From assembly GCA_045125935.1 (NCBI GenBank), contig JBGVNW010000053.1:22957-86956 (forward strand): a stretch of 64,000 nucleotides of DNA, read 5' to 3'. The notes under the pieces are model-generated. The model saw only the letters and a list, made by a program, of their open reading frames with translations, ran no database searches and was not told the origin of the DNA. This stretch comes from CAG-877 sp045125935. GTDB taxonomy: Bacteria; Bacillota_I; Bacilli_A; RF39; UBA660. Positions 34,532 through 42,466 of the stretch are shown one piece after another (positions within the stretch are counted from its first letter, which is position 1; every line of letters begins with the position of its first letter). Both the position numbers and the translations under genes were made by a program.

Positions 34532-34555
34532 AAGAGAATTACTTCTCTTTTTTCT
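34530..34555 (+). terminator. Terminator of the arginase gene
   Basis: A perfect 9-bp stem AAAAGAGAA/TTCTCTTTT with a TTAC loop, followed by T-rich sequence. The first A overlaps the stop codon. Confidence 0.85.
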
Positions 34556-34578
34556 TTGCTATATTTCATAATTTACAA

Positions 34579-34612
34579 AGAACAAACGATTAAAAATCAA
34601 AATTTTTAATCG
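34579..34612 (-). terminator. Terminator following the GC-rich patch
   Basis: Minus strand CGATTAAAAAT pairs with ATTTTTAATCG around a four-base loop, followed by TTTGTTCTTTG. Nothing but the GC-rich patch lies just upstream, so some minus-strand transcript ends here. Confidence 0.75.
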
Positions 34613-34741
34613 CTTTGGTCGTCACCTCTCCAACTTCCTACTTCCTTGACTAGAGTATCCTCTATTCTCCATAGGCTTAAATTCGCAACAGTCGCTGCCG
34701 TACTCATCTTTTAATAAAATAATACTATACACCCACATTTT
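34592..34741 (-). other. GC-richer patch: candidate structured RNA or short ORF
   Basis: About 100 nt (34608-34710) are markedly more G/C-rich than flanking spacers and end at the terminator above. Two overlapping minus-strand frames are open: one of 33 codons from ATG 34706, ending TAA inside the terminator, and one of 38 codons from ATG 34741 (MWVYSIILLKDEYGSDCC...) ending in KLER. Neither has a ribosome site. Local stems (GCAGC/GTTGC, TAGAG/CTCTA) could fold. Possible non-coding RNA or remnant of a mobile element. Unassigned. Confidence 0.35.
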
Positions 34742-34835
34742 TTAAATATAGAGAATATTCATCTCTACACTTATATTATTAACAATTACTGCGTGTCTTC
34801 CTACAAATTTTAGAGAAAATTCCTTATAAATAAAA
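34742..34835. other. Gene-free AT-rich spacer
   Basis: Part of the gene-poor stretch 34554-34924. Besides a small inverted repeat (TAGAGA...TCTCTA at about 34757-34775), I see no promoter or gene signal. Confidence 0.4.
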
Positions 34836-34900
34836 AAGTACCTCTTCATAATTGACTTTATTCTAACCATTTTTATGTGTGTCAACTATGAATGGTACTT
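34836..34900 (-). terminator. Long imperfect hairpin, terminator of the 34925-35371 gene
   Basis: A 20-bp imperfect stem (34881-34900 with 34836-34856) with a 24-nt loop is followed by TTTTTTATTT on the minus strand. Its length could also suit a miniature repeat element. Confidence 0.6.
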
Positions 34901-34924
34901 TATCTATTAAACTTGTTTTGTTTT

Positions 34925-35371
34925 TTATTTATTTACTGAAGTTGTTTTTTCCGAATTTTTGTCTTTGATATAGCCATCATATTGTTCCATTACTAAGTCT
35001 AATAATTCTACTGTATCATCTCCAGGTCCAAGAAGATATCTAGAGTTTCCTAAAGCAGCATCGTTTAATCTTGAGATTAGTTGGATACCGCCATCTCTAC
35101 AGATATAGTCCATACGAGGTGTTTCTTGTAGATTTATAGTAGCAAACAATTCGCCATCTTCACTTGCTAATCCAGTTAGTTGTCTATACTCTTTTGGTAA
35201 TTCCTCACCTTCTTTGTAAGATACTAAAGCATAATATTCATCTAATTCTTTTCTTTCTTTAGCATTTGCTAGATTTACTTTACCATCTATTAATTTTGAA
35301 CCACGATAATCTGAATAAAAAAACTTATGTTTTGAATCTTTTTGAAAAATTTTATCATAATTATAATACAT
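34925..35371 (-). CDS. Unknown protein (148 aa) with operator-like promoter
   Basis: I do not recognise this 148-residue protein. It starts MYYNYDKIFQKDSKHKFFY, is highly charged and has no signal or membrane segment. A GGIQLISRLNDAALGNSRYLLGP segment is the most conserved-looking part. The ATG follows AGGAGTGAGAAAAT. The promoter overlaps a perfect palindrome, so autoregulation is possible. Isolated between a terminator and a pseudogene at the gene-poor junction, it may be an accessory gene. Confidence 0.6.
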   Translation of the reverse strand: MYYNYDKIFQKDSKHKFFYSDYRGSKLIDGKVNLANAKERKELDEYYALVSYKEGEELPKEYRQLTGLASEDGELFATINLQETPRMDYICRDGGIQLISRLNDAALGNSRYLLGPGDDTVELLDLVMEQYDGYIKDKNSEKTTSVNK

Positions 35372-35389
35372 ATTTTCTCACTCCTATCG

Positions 35390-35420
35390 ACATTATATCA
35401 CATATAATGTATTTAGTAAA
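35390..35420 (-). promoter_or_regulatory. Promoter with a palindromic operator for the 34925 gene
   Basis: Minus strand TTTACT (35415-35420), 17 nt, TGATATAAT (-10 at 35392-35397). A perfect 9-bp inverted repeat with a 3-nt centre, ACATTATAT CAC ATATAATGT (35390-35410), covers the -10. Confidence 0.65.
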
Positions 35421-35578
35421 TTGATGAAATTAAAGCATATAACAACATATATTTACTAAAAACATCATATTATATTTTCATTTTTTGTTTATGTTCTTTC
35501 AAAGTATTTAAAAACAAATATTTAACCAATTAAAATTCATATATTATGATCTGTTTTTGGAGGAGACAAAAGGTCCAC
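35421..35578. other. Gene-free AT-rich spacer before the LOG pseudogene
   Basis: I find no gene. A GGAGGAGACAAAAGG segment on the + strand (35559-35573) resembles a ribosome site but no ORF follows. Confidence 0.4.
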
Positions 35579-35976
35579 TCATTTTATGTTCTTTATAAAA
35601 AGAAAATTTCTATTATAAATAAAAATTTGTTTATCAAATTCATGACATCTTTTACTTTCAATGGTTGTAGTTAATTCATATATTGTTTCGATGTTTCTTG
35701 GTAGAAAGATTAGAACATCACTTTCCAAAATAATTATATTGGTTCTTTTAATGACTGACTTTATTATTATTTTTATATATACAACTTAAATATTTAAAGT
35801 CTGTTTTATATGCCTCTAGGCAAATACCGGTTGCTTTTAATTCCAATTAAATTATAATTACATGCATCAAATACTAATTCATTTTCTTTCATTAATTCTT
35901 TTAATAGAAATTTGCAATCATTATAATATTCACTTGTAACATCATTACTAGCTAAACATCCAATAAACAATTTCAC
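35579..35976 (-). pseudogene. Decayed LOG-family (Rossmann nucleotide-binding) gene
   Basis: The 5' part (35806-35976, GTG start) reads KLFIGCLASNDVTSEYYNDC and continues into FDACNYNLIG, then falls out of frame. A middle piece in another frame gives AYKTDFKYLS, and a third piece gives SDVLIFLPRNIETIYELTTT then IESKRCHEFDKQIFIYN. Together these look like an N-to-C ordered LOG-family (TIGR00730-type) protein; cytokinin-like lonely-guy enzymes keep a PGG motif, here replaced by PRN. At least two frame breaks and an internal stop make it inactive. Confidence 0.75.
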
Positions 35977-36005
35977 CCCATTAACTCATTTAATCAATTA
36001 TATTT
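35977..36005. other. Short spacer between pyrH and the pseudogene
   Basis: This spacer has no detectable signal; the pseudogene would be read by transcription continuing from pyrH. Confidence 0.4.
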
Positions 36006-36707
36006 TTAATTTTTTACAATTGTGCCTATATTTTTTCCTTCAATAACTTTCTTTAAATTACCTCTTTCATTTATATCAAATACTATAATTGGTACATCAT
36101 TATCCATACATAGTGATGTTGCGGTAGTATCCATTACGTTTAATTTTTTATTTAATACTTCTAAGTATGTTATTTCTTCTATCTTTTCAGCATCTTCATA
36201 TTTCTTTGGATCTTTTGTATAGATTCCATCAACATTAGTGGCCTTTAAAAGTGCATCAGCACCTATTTCAGCCGCTCTTAAGGCAGCTGCTGTGTCTGTT
36301 GAAAAGAATGGTGAACCTGTTCCACAACCGAATACTACTACTCTTTTATTAGTTAGATGTTTAATTGCTCGATCTTTTATATAGTATTCTGCTATTTGAC
36401 GCATTTCAACTCCTGTTTGCACTCTTACTTCTTGACCTAATTGCTTAAAGGCATCGCCTATCGCTAAAGCATTCATGGTTGTACCTAACATTCCTATGTA
36501 ATCTGATGTGCATCTATCCATTTGCTTATTGCTACGTCCTCTCCAAAAGTTTCCTCCACCTACTACTATCGCAACTTCTATCCCAAGTGAGGATATTTCT
36601 TTTATCTCGCGACAAATATCTAATACCTTATCAAAATCAATACCTGTTCCCTTACTCCCAGCAAGAGACTCACCACTAAGTTTTAACATTATTCTTTTAT
36701 ATTCCAT
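36006..36707 (-). CDS. pyrH: UMP kinase
   Basis: This 233-residue amino-acid-kinase-fold protein has MLKLSGESLAG, VVGGGNFWRG, the TDYIGMLGTTMNALA-like UMP contact segment and GTGSPFFSTDTAAALRAAEI, all typical of bacterial UMP kinase. It makes UDP from UMP for RNA and cell-wall sugar nucleotides. AGGAGGAAGT precedes the ATG. Unlike most Firmicutes, no frr or tsf neighbour is present. An upstream leader peptide and attenuator-like hairpin suggest transcriptional control by pyrimidine supply. Confidence 0.96.
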   Translation of the reverse strand: MEYKRIMLKLSGESLAGSKGTGIDFDKVLDICREIKEISSLGIEVAIVVGGGNFWRGRSNKQMDRCTSDYIGMLGTTMNALAIGDAFKQLGQEVRVQTGVEMRQIAEYYIKDRAIKHLTNKRVVVFGCGTGSPFFSTDTAAALRAAEIGADALLKATNVDGIYTKDPKKYEDAEKIEEITYLEVLNKKLNVMDTTATSLCMDNDVPIIVFDINERGNLKKVIEGKNIGTIVKN

Positions 36708-36717
36708 ACTTCCTCCT

Positions 36718-36750
36718 AAAAAAAGACTTATTACCTCACTGGATAATAAG
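36718..36750 (-). terminator. Attenuator-like terminator directly upstream of pyrH
   Basis: Minus strand CTTATTA/TAATAAG stem (36744-36750 with 36727-36733), an inner CC/GG pair, then TCTTTTTTT. The T run is immediately followed by the pyrH ribosome site (AGGAGG), so it would control read-through into pyrH. Confidence 0.7.
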
Positions 36751-36752
36751 CC

Positions 36753-36800
36753 CTAATAAGAAAAAGAGATTGATATGATGTAGTTAATTATTTTTTTCAT
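36753..36800 (-). CDS. pyrH leader peptide (15 aa)
   Basis: A 16-codon frame starts ATG at 36800, 8 nt after AGGAGG, and encodes MKKIINYIISISFSY. Its stop codon lies two nucleotides before the attenuator stem, so a ribosome at its end would cover the stem's 5' arm. The coding sequence has pyrimidine-rich stretches (TCTCTTTTTCTTATT) that could cause UTP-sensitive RNA polymerase pausing, as in pyrBI of enterobacteria. The functional parallel is inference. Confidence 0.55.
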   Translation of the reverse strand: MKKIINYIISISFSY

Positions 36801-36821
36801 ACCTATCTCCTCCTTTGTATA

Positions 36822-36850
36822 ATAATACAATATAATTTTGATTTATTCAA
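36822..36850 (-). promoter_or_regulatory. Promoter of the pyrH leader transcript
   Basis: Minus strand TTGAAT (36845-36850), 17 nt, TATTAT (36822-36827). The transcript would begin about 15 nt before the leader peptide's ATG. Confidence 0.6.
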
Positions 36851-36853
36851 TTA

Positions 36854-37747
36854 TTATTTATTGTTGTCTAAGTTAAAAAAGTTAATGATTTGTTCTCCTC
36901 CATCTAATATTTTTCTTCTTGCAGATATAAACTTATCTTTATTTACTTCAGATTCCCATCTTACAAGGGTGATATTTCCCTTTTCTATTTCTATACACGT
37001 AATTCCATTTGGATGAATACAGCTACCATCATTAAAATAAAGACTTTGACCTATTTTAGGAAAAATTGGTTTATGGGTGTGACCCGCTATGAGGATTTTA
37101 TTGTTTTTAGCACTCCACTCTTCTAAGTTCTTTTCTGTTTTTCTTGAAACCTGATACTTTTTTGCAGCATCAGTTGGATTCTTTAGACCAAATTGTTCAA
37201 GTGGTCGCCAAACATTTTTTACAAGAAATCTTGATAATTTCAAAAATGTTCCATCTAGAAGAGAGGCTTGGTGACCATGAACTAAAAATATATCATAATT
37301 TTTATAATTCAAGATAAGGGATTCATCTACTGTTAAGCCATCTAGTAGTGGTTCTTCTTTCTTAGTAACTGTGTCATAGTATTTATAAAAGTATTTTTCC
37401 AAAACTAGAGGTGACTTTTTTGCAATGTCATGATTTCCATAAATCATAATTAACCTGTTCGAATTATGAAATCTTTTTAAGATTTTAAATACTTCTAAAT
37501 GGATATCAATAATATCATTATAATTTTTTACTTCCCACATTTCATCTCCGTCGCCTAATTCAATATAAGTAAAACCCTTTCCATAATAATATTGTAGTGC
37601 AGATTTATAAATATTTTGATTTTTAATGAAATTGTCAAAATTATTTCCAGCACCTCTATGACAATCACTCATGATAACTATTTCGGTATTATCATCTATT
37701 TTGAGTTTCTTTGAATTGTTAAAAATAATATCTAACTTCTTATTCAT
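36854..37747 (-). CDS. Calcineurin-like metallophosphoesterase
   Basis: The 297-residue protein has the five phosphoesterase motifs: MSDCHRGAG, GDGDEM, GNHD (YGNHDIAKK), HGHQ (LVHGHQASLLDG) and GHTHKP. These bind two metals and support hydrolysis of phospho-mono or diesters. UDP-diacylglucosamine pyrophosphatase (LpxH) and related proteins share the fold, but the substrate is not clear. It overlaps the upstream DUF4474 gene by 4 nt (ATGA), so the two are probably co-translated. Confidence 0.88.
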   Translation of the reverse strand: MNKKLDIIFNNSKKLKIDDNTEIVIMSDCHRGAGNNFDNFIKNQNIYKSALQYYYGKGFTYIELGDGDEMWEVKNYNDIIDIHLEVFKILKRFHNSNRLIMIYGNHDIAKKSPLVLEKYFYKYYDTVTKKEEPLLDGLTVDESLILNYKNYDIFLVHGHQASLLDGTFLKLSRFLVKNVWRPLEQFGLKNPTDAAKKYQVSRKTEKNLEEWSAKNNKILIAGHTHKPIFPKIGQSLYFNDGSCIHPNGITCIEIEKGNITLVRWESEVNKDKFISARRKILDGGEQIINFFNLDNNK

Positions 37748-38690
37748 AATCTTTTCACTTTTATTTCAGAATAAACATTACTATTTAGTAAAACTATATT
37801 TTCCCCATTTATACCAAGAATTTTTTTTGTTATTTTTTCTTGTTCCAGAGGTTCTTCTTTGCTATTTTTAATTAATGCTGGAATTAGTTCGTTAATGATA
37901 ATTAATTTATTATTTGTTTTTGAATCATCTATCCTATTATTTTCAATCAAGTCATTTAAATATTCATTATATAGTTCAACATTTTTACGATTAAAGAATT
38001 GCCTTATGGAGTCAATTAACCAATTTCTTGTCCAAACTTTATGTGTTTTAGGCTTTATGTATTTAAAGCAAAATGTATTATCAACTATGTGGTAATCTTT
38101 TTCTTTATATCCTAACTTTTTAAATGATACTAAGAAAGCATTTAACATTTCTTTATCTTTGAATGTAATATTAATATCCATTGTTAGTTCTTTGGGTTTA
38201 CTAAACATACCTAATTTAAATATTGCAAGCCACCAATGTTTGGCACTTACCTTTGTAATTATTTCTCCATTTTTATATAGCGTAAGATAAATATTTAACA
38301 TTTCATTTTCATTTGTTGGAAAGTAAACTGTTCTTTTAGTTACTTTTTGTTCATTAGTACAATAAATTCCTACTTCTGCACCTGTTACAATACCATATTG
38401 TCCTTTCCAAAATGTAATTAACCAATTTTTTTATTATAGTTAAATCTTACCGGTTCTGTATCAATAATCATTCTAAATATAGGGGCAAAAACATCATATG
38501 CATGGGTATAACCAAAGTTTTTTTGCCAGGCATTTCTTGTTGAATAGAAAATGTCCTTTTCTGAATTATACGCAAATCCTGCTGCAGAAAACCCATCATA
38601 AGAAAACTTACCATATTTTTTTACTATTAGATGTAGAACAATTTTAACTAGAATACATACAATTGGAATAATAATCAAAAAGAATATCAT
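37744..38690 (-). pseudogene. DUF4474-domain membrane protein, split by a frameshift
   Basis: Two frames form one protein. The upstream part (38418-38690) has a membrane anchor and the DUF4474 text YDGFSAAGFAYNSEKDIF, ending early after RFNYNKK. The downstream part, read in the next frame, continues WLITFWKGQYGIVTGAEVGI and runs to 37744. Adding one A to the 7-A run (plus-strand T run at 38426-38432) restores a single frame of about 315 codons. It is either a real slip, a phase-variable tract or a sequencing error. Overlaps the phosphoesterase gene. Confidence 0.75.
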
Positions 38691-38790
38691 AAAATATCAC
38701 TACCATTTCTATAGTATGATATGAATATTTTATATAGTTAGTAACGTCAAATAACATGTATTAAAAAATTTATATTAATATAATTTAAAA

Positions 38791-38823
38791 AATATCTATA
38801 CTGACAAGTTCATTATAGATATT
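38791..38823 (-). terminator. Terminator of the methyltransferase gene
   Basis: Minus strand AATATCTATA pairs with TATAGATATT (38814-38823 with 38791-38800), 13-nt loop, followed by T-rich sequence. Confidence 0.65.
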
Positions 38824-38845
38824 TTATTATTCTGTTATTATATTT

Positions 38846-39616
38846 TTAAACTTTACCAATATACATTTCAGTATGAAAGTCAAATGTTACATAATTATTA
38901 GTTTGATATTTGTTATAAATATTTATTATTCCATTTATAAATTCATCATAATAGTCATTATCTTCTTTAGGAGCATATGATAGGGACTTTGATAGACCAA
39001 TTAACATTTCTAATGTATAATCCTTTGAATGGACAAAAGTATATGTTTCATATTTTTTATCTTTAAAAAAATTATTTCTTTCTTCAGTATTTTTATGTTG
39101 ATACTTATTACCTGTTAACTTAGTGTTCCATTCATTTATATATTTAAAATATTCTTGACTGAATTTATTATTTTCATCTTCTAAATCGTTCCATACTATT
39201 GCGAAATAGCCATCTTTCTTTAAAATTCTTTTTACTTCTTCTTTTAATTTTACTTTGTTAAACCAATGAAAACTTTGAACTGCAAAAATAATATCAATAC
39301 TATTATCTGGAATCTTTGTTTCTTCAGCTCTACTATTAATAAAAATTATATTTGTACAATTCTGGCAATATCTTTTACCTTCATTTAACATGTCAATATT
39401 TGGTTCTATATAATAAAGTTTATTACAATATGAACTTGCTAATTTAGAAAACTTGCCAGTACCTGCTCCTAATTCAACAACTGTTTTATTTTTTAAATTA
39501 TAATTATTAGTTAAAAATTGAAACAATTCTTTAGGATATTCAGGTCGATATTTTGAATAGTCTTCTTGTCTTCCAAAATAGAATTTTGTACTGTCGGTTA
39601 TTTTTTGATACTTCAT
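38846..39616 (-). CDS. Class I SAM-dependent methyltransferase
   Basis: The 256-residue protein has motif I VVELGAGTGKFSKLA, a motif for adenine recognition DIIFAVQSFHWFN and post-motif KRILKKDGYFAIVWND, as in YcgJ/UbiE-type methyltransferases with the DUF/SmtA arrangement. The QSFHWF motif is common in trans-aconitate and related small-molecule enzymes. Substrate unknown. It has its own extended -10 promoter and a terminator. The ATG follows GTGGAGGTAATTA. Confidence 0.87.
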   Translation of the reverse strand: MKYQKITDSTKFYFGRQEDYSKYRPEYPKELFQFLTNNYNLKNKTVVELGAGTGKFSKLASSYCNKLYYIEPNIDMLNEGKRYCQNCTNIIFINSRAEETKIPDNSIDIIFAVQSFHWFNKVKLKEEVKRILKKDGYFAIVWNDLEDENNKFSQEYFKYINEWNTKLTGNKYQHKNTEERNNFFKDKKYETYTFVHSKDYTLEMLIGLSKSLSYAPKEDNDYYDEFINGIINIYNKYQTNNYVTFDFHTEMYIGKV

Positions 39617-39644
39617 TAATTACCTCCACTTATTAAGTAGTAAT

Positions 39645-39650
39645 AGTATA
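39645..39650 (-). promoter_or_regulatory. Extended -10 of the methyltransferase gene
   Basis: Minus strand TGATATACT about 29 nt before the start; no clear -35. Confidence 0.5.
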
Positions 39651-39727
39651 TCATACTTATTTTATTTATTGCTAATATATTATTGTCTATAAGTAATCTA
39701 TCTAATTGTTGTTTTTATAATATAAAA

Positions 39728-39745
39728 ACACCGCTTTAGCGATGT
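39728..39745 (-). terminator. Terminator of the acyltransferase gene
   Basis: ACATCGC/GCGGTGT stem (one G-T) at 39739-39745 with 39728-39734, TAAA loop, then TTTT. It directly overlaps the stop region. Confidence 0.7.
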
Positions 39746-40716
39746 TAATATTTTTTTCGATAATTTTCATTCATATAGTCAGTAAAATTATATTTTTTAC
39801 GAAGATGTAGTTCTTTTAAAATATCTTTAAAAATATGAATATTTTTATCAGTAATTTTTACCTTATCAATATCTTCCCAAACATCTTCTAAATCTATTTC
39901 TTTACCTTTGTAAGTAAATAACTCTTCATCCCAGCAATAGTCACTTTTCCATTTAGCCTTACTATACTCATACATTCGATCATCCATAAAATTATAATGA
40001 ATATCACCTTTTATGTCTTCTCTTTTATATGGAGTTGAATGTTTCATTATCTGATCATAATACATTGTTGCGAGATTATCTCTTACTATTTGAAGAGCTT
40101 CATCTTTTTCTTTTTCATATAACTTTAGGGGATTTCCATAGTTTACATAAATCTCTCCTGATTCAGTTTCTTTAAATACTGATACTGGTATTACCTCTAC
40201 TTTGTTTTCTACTGATAAATTATATACTCCCGCAAAAAGTTTTTGACAAAGTAGGTTTTCAGAATCATTCCATCTACCTTCTGGAAATATTAAAATACTG
40301 TTACCTGCTTGTAAGACTCTACTCATTTTAGGAAGAGAATCTTTCCTACTTTGTTTATTAGTTCTATCAACATAAATTAGACCACTAAACCAAATAAAGA
40401 AAGTACAAATATCTAAATATAATTGTTCAGTTGCGCCAAATAATGAGTAACAATTTTTATCAGCAGTAGCAATTACTGCAGAACCATCTAAATAGAAAGA
40501 ATGATTTAAAGCATAAATATAGCTTTTTTTCTTTTCTAGTTTTGGTTTATGTTCAACAACTATTTTTTTCTTATAATAAAACCTTAAGACAATTCTAAAT
40601 AAAAAACTAATTACGCCATGAAATGTTCTTCTCATCCAAAGACCAAAATTACTAGTAAAATTATTTATGTTCTTATTTCCTAGCTTTCCTAATAATTTAT
40701 TTATTATTTTCTTCAT
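39745..40716 (-). CDS. PlsC-type 1-acylglycerol-3-phosphate acyltransferase
   Basis: The 323-residue protein contains the acyltransferase motifs NHSFYLDG (catalytic His and Asp), LIYVDR, FPEGRWN and an IPVSVF. These are typical of PlsC/AGPAT enzymes that add acyl chains to lysophosphatidic acid or similar acceptors. The start at 40716 follows AAGGATGAAACAA; the longer frame lies in the upstream ligase gene. It overlaps that gene by 20 nt, so both may act together in acylating a lipid or glycan. Confidence 0.9.
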   Translation of the reverse strand: MKKIINKLLGKLGNKNINNFTSNFGLWMRRTFHGVISFLFRIVLRFYYKKKIVVEHKPKLEKKKSYIYALNHSFYLDGSAVIATADKNCYSLFGATEQLYLDICTFFIWFSGLIYVDRTNKQSRKDSLPKMSRVLQAGNSILIFPEGRWNDSENLLCQKLFAGVYNLSVENKVEVIPVSVFKETESGEIYVNYGNPLKLYEKEKDEALQIVRDNLATMYYDQIMKHSTPYKREDIKGDIHYNFMDDRMYEYSKAKWKSDYCWDEELFTYKGKEIDLEDVWEDIDKVKITDKNIHIFKDILKELHLRKKYNFTDYMNENYRKKY

Positions 40717-42445
40717 TTGTTTCATCCTTACTAGCTTCAGTTTGAAGTTTTTTAAAATCAATTTTTCCTACTCTGGTAGTTGGAAGATTTTTCATATATT
40801 CACAATCAATTGGCCAAGCATATTTTGGTAAGTTCTTTTTACATAACATCATTAATTCTAAGGTTACCAATTCTTTTTTCTTGTGTTTGTTTTTTAAAAC
40901 GATAAAGGCTTTTGGTACTTCTATTTTTCTTTTATGTGGAACACCTACTACACTACATAACATTACTGCTGGGTGTGTTTCAATTAATTTTTCAATTTGA
41001 CTTGGATAGACATTATATCCAGATGAGACAATCATTCTTTTTGAACGATTTGTGTATGTAATAAAACCATCTTCATCCATTGAACCGATATCTCCAGTAT
41101 GTAACCAGACATTTCCATCTTTGTGAACGTGAAGTGCTATATGGGTTTCTTTTTCATTATTATAATAACCTAACATGACTGTTGGTCCACAAACACATAT
41201 TTCTCCCTCTTGTCCATATGGCAGTTCTTCATCTGTATCCGAAAAAATTCCAACATAAATTCCTGGCATAGGAATACCAATTGCTTCTCCTCTTTGATTT
41301 GATGGATCACCTAATGCGACACCACAAACAGCTTCACTTAAGCCGTAGCCGGCACTTACTTTGATATTGGCACCATGTTTTTTGAAAAATTTATTTATTC
41401 TGTCTCTTAGTCCTTGCTTTAAAGTATCTCCACCAACTAATGCACATTTTAGGAAATCTAACTTTATATCTTCATTATCCCATTCCGCTAAAAGGGATTC
41501 AAATAATGTTGGAACCCCCATTAATATTTGAGGCTTGTATTTAACAATCATGTCACAATATTCTTTTACTTCAAACTTTGGTCTTAAAATAACATTCATA
41601 CCAATTGTTAATGGAAAGATAACACTATGAATAATACCAAAGCCATGAAATATTGGCATTAATGCTAAACAAGTATCGTCACATTTTAAGTAACTTTGAC
41701 ACTTTTTAGCACTTTCAACGAAAGCTATTAAATTACCATTTGATAAAACTACTCCTTTAGGAGAGCCTGTTGTTCCACCACTATGAAGAATAATAGCTGG
41801 ATCATCTTTTTGTCCCTCGTCTACATAATCTTTTAAATATATATTATTAGCGCTATTGATAAAATCATGCCAAATAGTATATGACTTATCATTTTTTCCT
41901 AATTTTATTTTGACCTTATTTCTGTGATAACGCATTTTATTAATAAATGGCATATAATTATTAACACTTACTAGAATCACTTTCTCAAGAGATGTTTCCT
42001 TAATAATACTTTCAATTTTCCAGTAGTTGTTATCTATTGCGATTATAACCTTACAATTCATTTCATTTACTGAGTTTTTTATTTCATTTTCACCACTAGC
42101 AGGATGAATAAAATTTACTATTGCCCCTATCTTATTAATAGCAAAACAAGAAACAATTCCCTCTAATGTATTGGGAAGGCATATTGTTACAACGTCGCCT
42201 TTTCTTACTCCATAATCATATAATACTTTGGCACACTCATCTATTCTATTTAGTAATTCATTATATCTAACTTTTCGTCCATAGTAATCTAGACAAACAC
42301 GATCACCAAACTTTAAAATCTTTTCTTCAAAATAATTATATAGAGAAATATCTTCAATATTTAAATCCATTTCCCCAGCTTCATAATATTTACTCCATGG
42401 GGCTTTGGGTTGTTTTTTAAAGCCTTTAAAATTTAAAAAGTCCAT
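40697..42445 (-). CDS. Acyl-CoA/acyl-ACP synthetase (AMP-binding, FadD-like)
   Basis: This 582-residue enzyme has the AMP-binding signature ILHSGGTTGSPKGVVLS, AGYGLSEAVCG, the adenylation core GYYNNEKET and the C-terminal VWLHTGDIGSMDEDGF with a K in the GKIDFKKL segment. It activates a carboxylate by adenylation and transfers it to CoA or a carrier. Coupling to the PlsC-like gene suggests that the acyl unit is passed to a lipid acceptor. AAGGAGGTATTTTA precedes the ATG. Upstream, a palindrome overlaps the promoter. Confidence 0.92.
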   Translation of the reverse strand: MDFLNFKGFKKQPKAPWSKYYEAGEMDLNIEDISLYNYFEEKILKFGDRVCLDYYGRKVRYNELLNRIDECAKVLYDYGVRKGDVVTICLPNTLEGIVSCFAINKIGAIVNFIHPASGENEIKNSVNEMNCKVIIAIDNNYWKIESIIKETSLEKVILVSVNNYMPFINKMRYHRNKVKIKLGKNDKSYTIWHDFINSANNIYLKDYVDEGQKDDPAIILHSGGTTGSPKGVVLSNGNLIAFVESAKKCQSYLKCDDTCLALMPIFHGFGIIHSVIFPLTIGMNVILRPKFEVKEYCDMIVKYKPQILMGVPTLFESLLAEWDNEDIKLDFLKCALVGGDTLKQGLRDRINKFFKKHGANIKVSAGYGLSEAVCGVALGDPSNQRGEAIGIPMPGIYVGIFSDTDEELPYGQEGEICVCGPTVMLGYYNNEKETHIALHVHKDGNVWLHTGDIGSMDEDGFITYTNRSKRMIVSSGYNVYPSQIEKLIETHPAVMLCSVVGVPHKRKIEVPKAFIVLKNKHKKKELVTLELMMLCKKNLPKYAWPIDCEYMKNLPTTRVGKIDFKKLQTEASKDETNEENNK

Positions 42446-42466
42446 TAAAATACCTCCTTATCTTAT

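Noticed and set aside
34579..34741. Group II intron domain V or tmRNA in the GC-rich patch
   Set aside because: The GAGCCGTA...GTACGGTTC-type hairpin and the tmRNA ends are not present.
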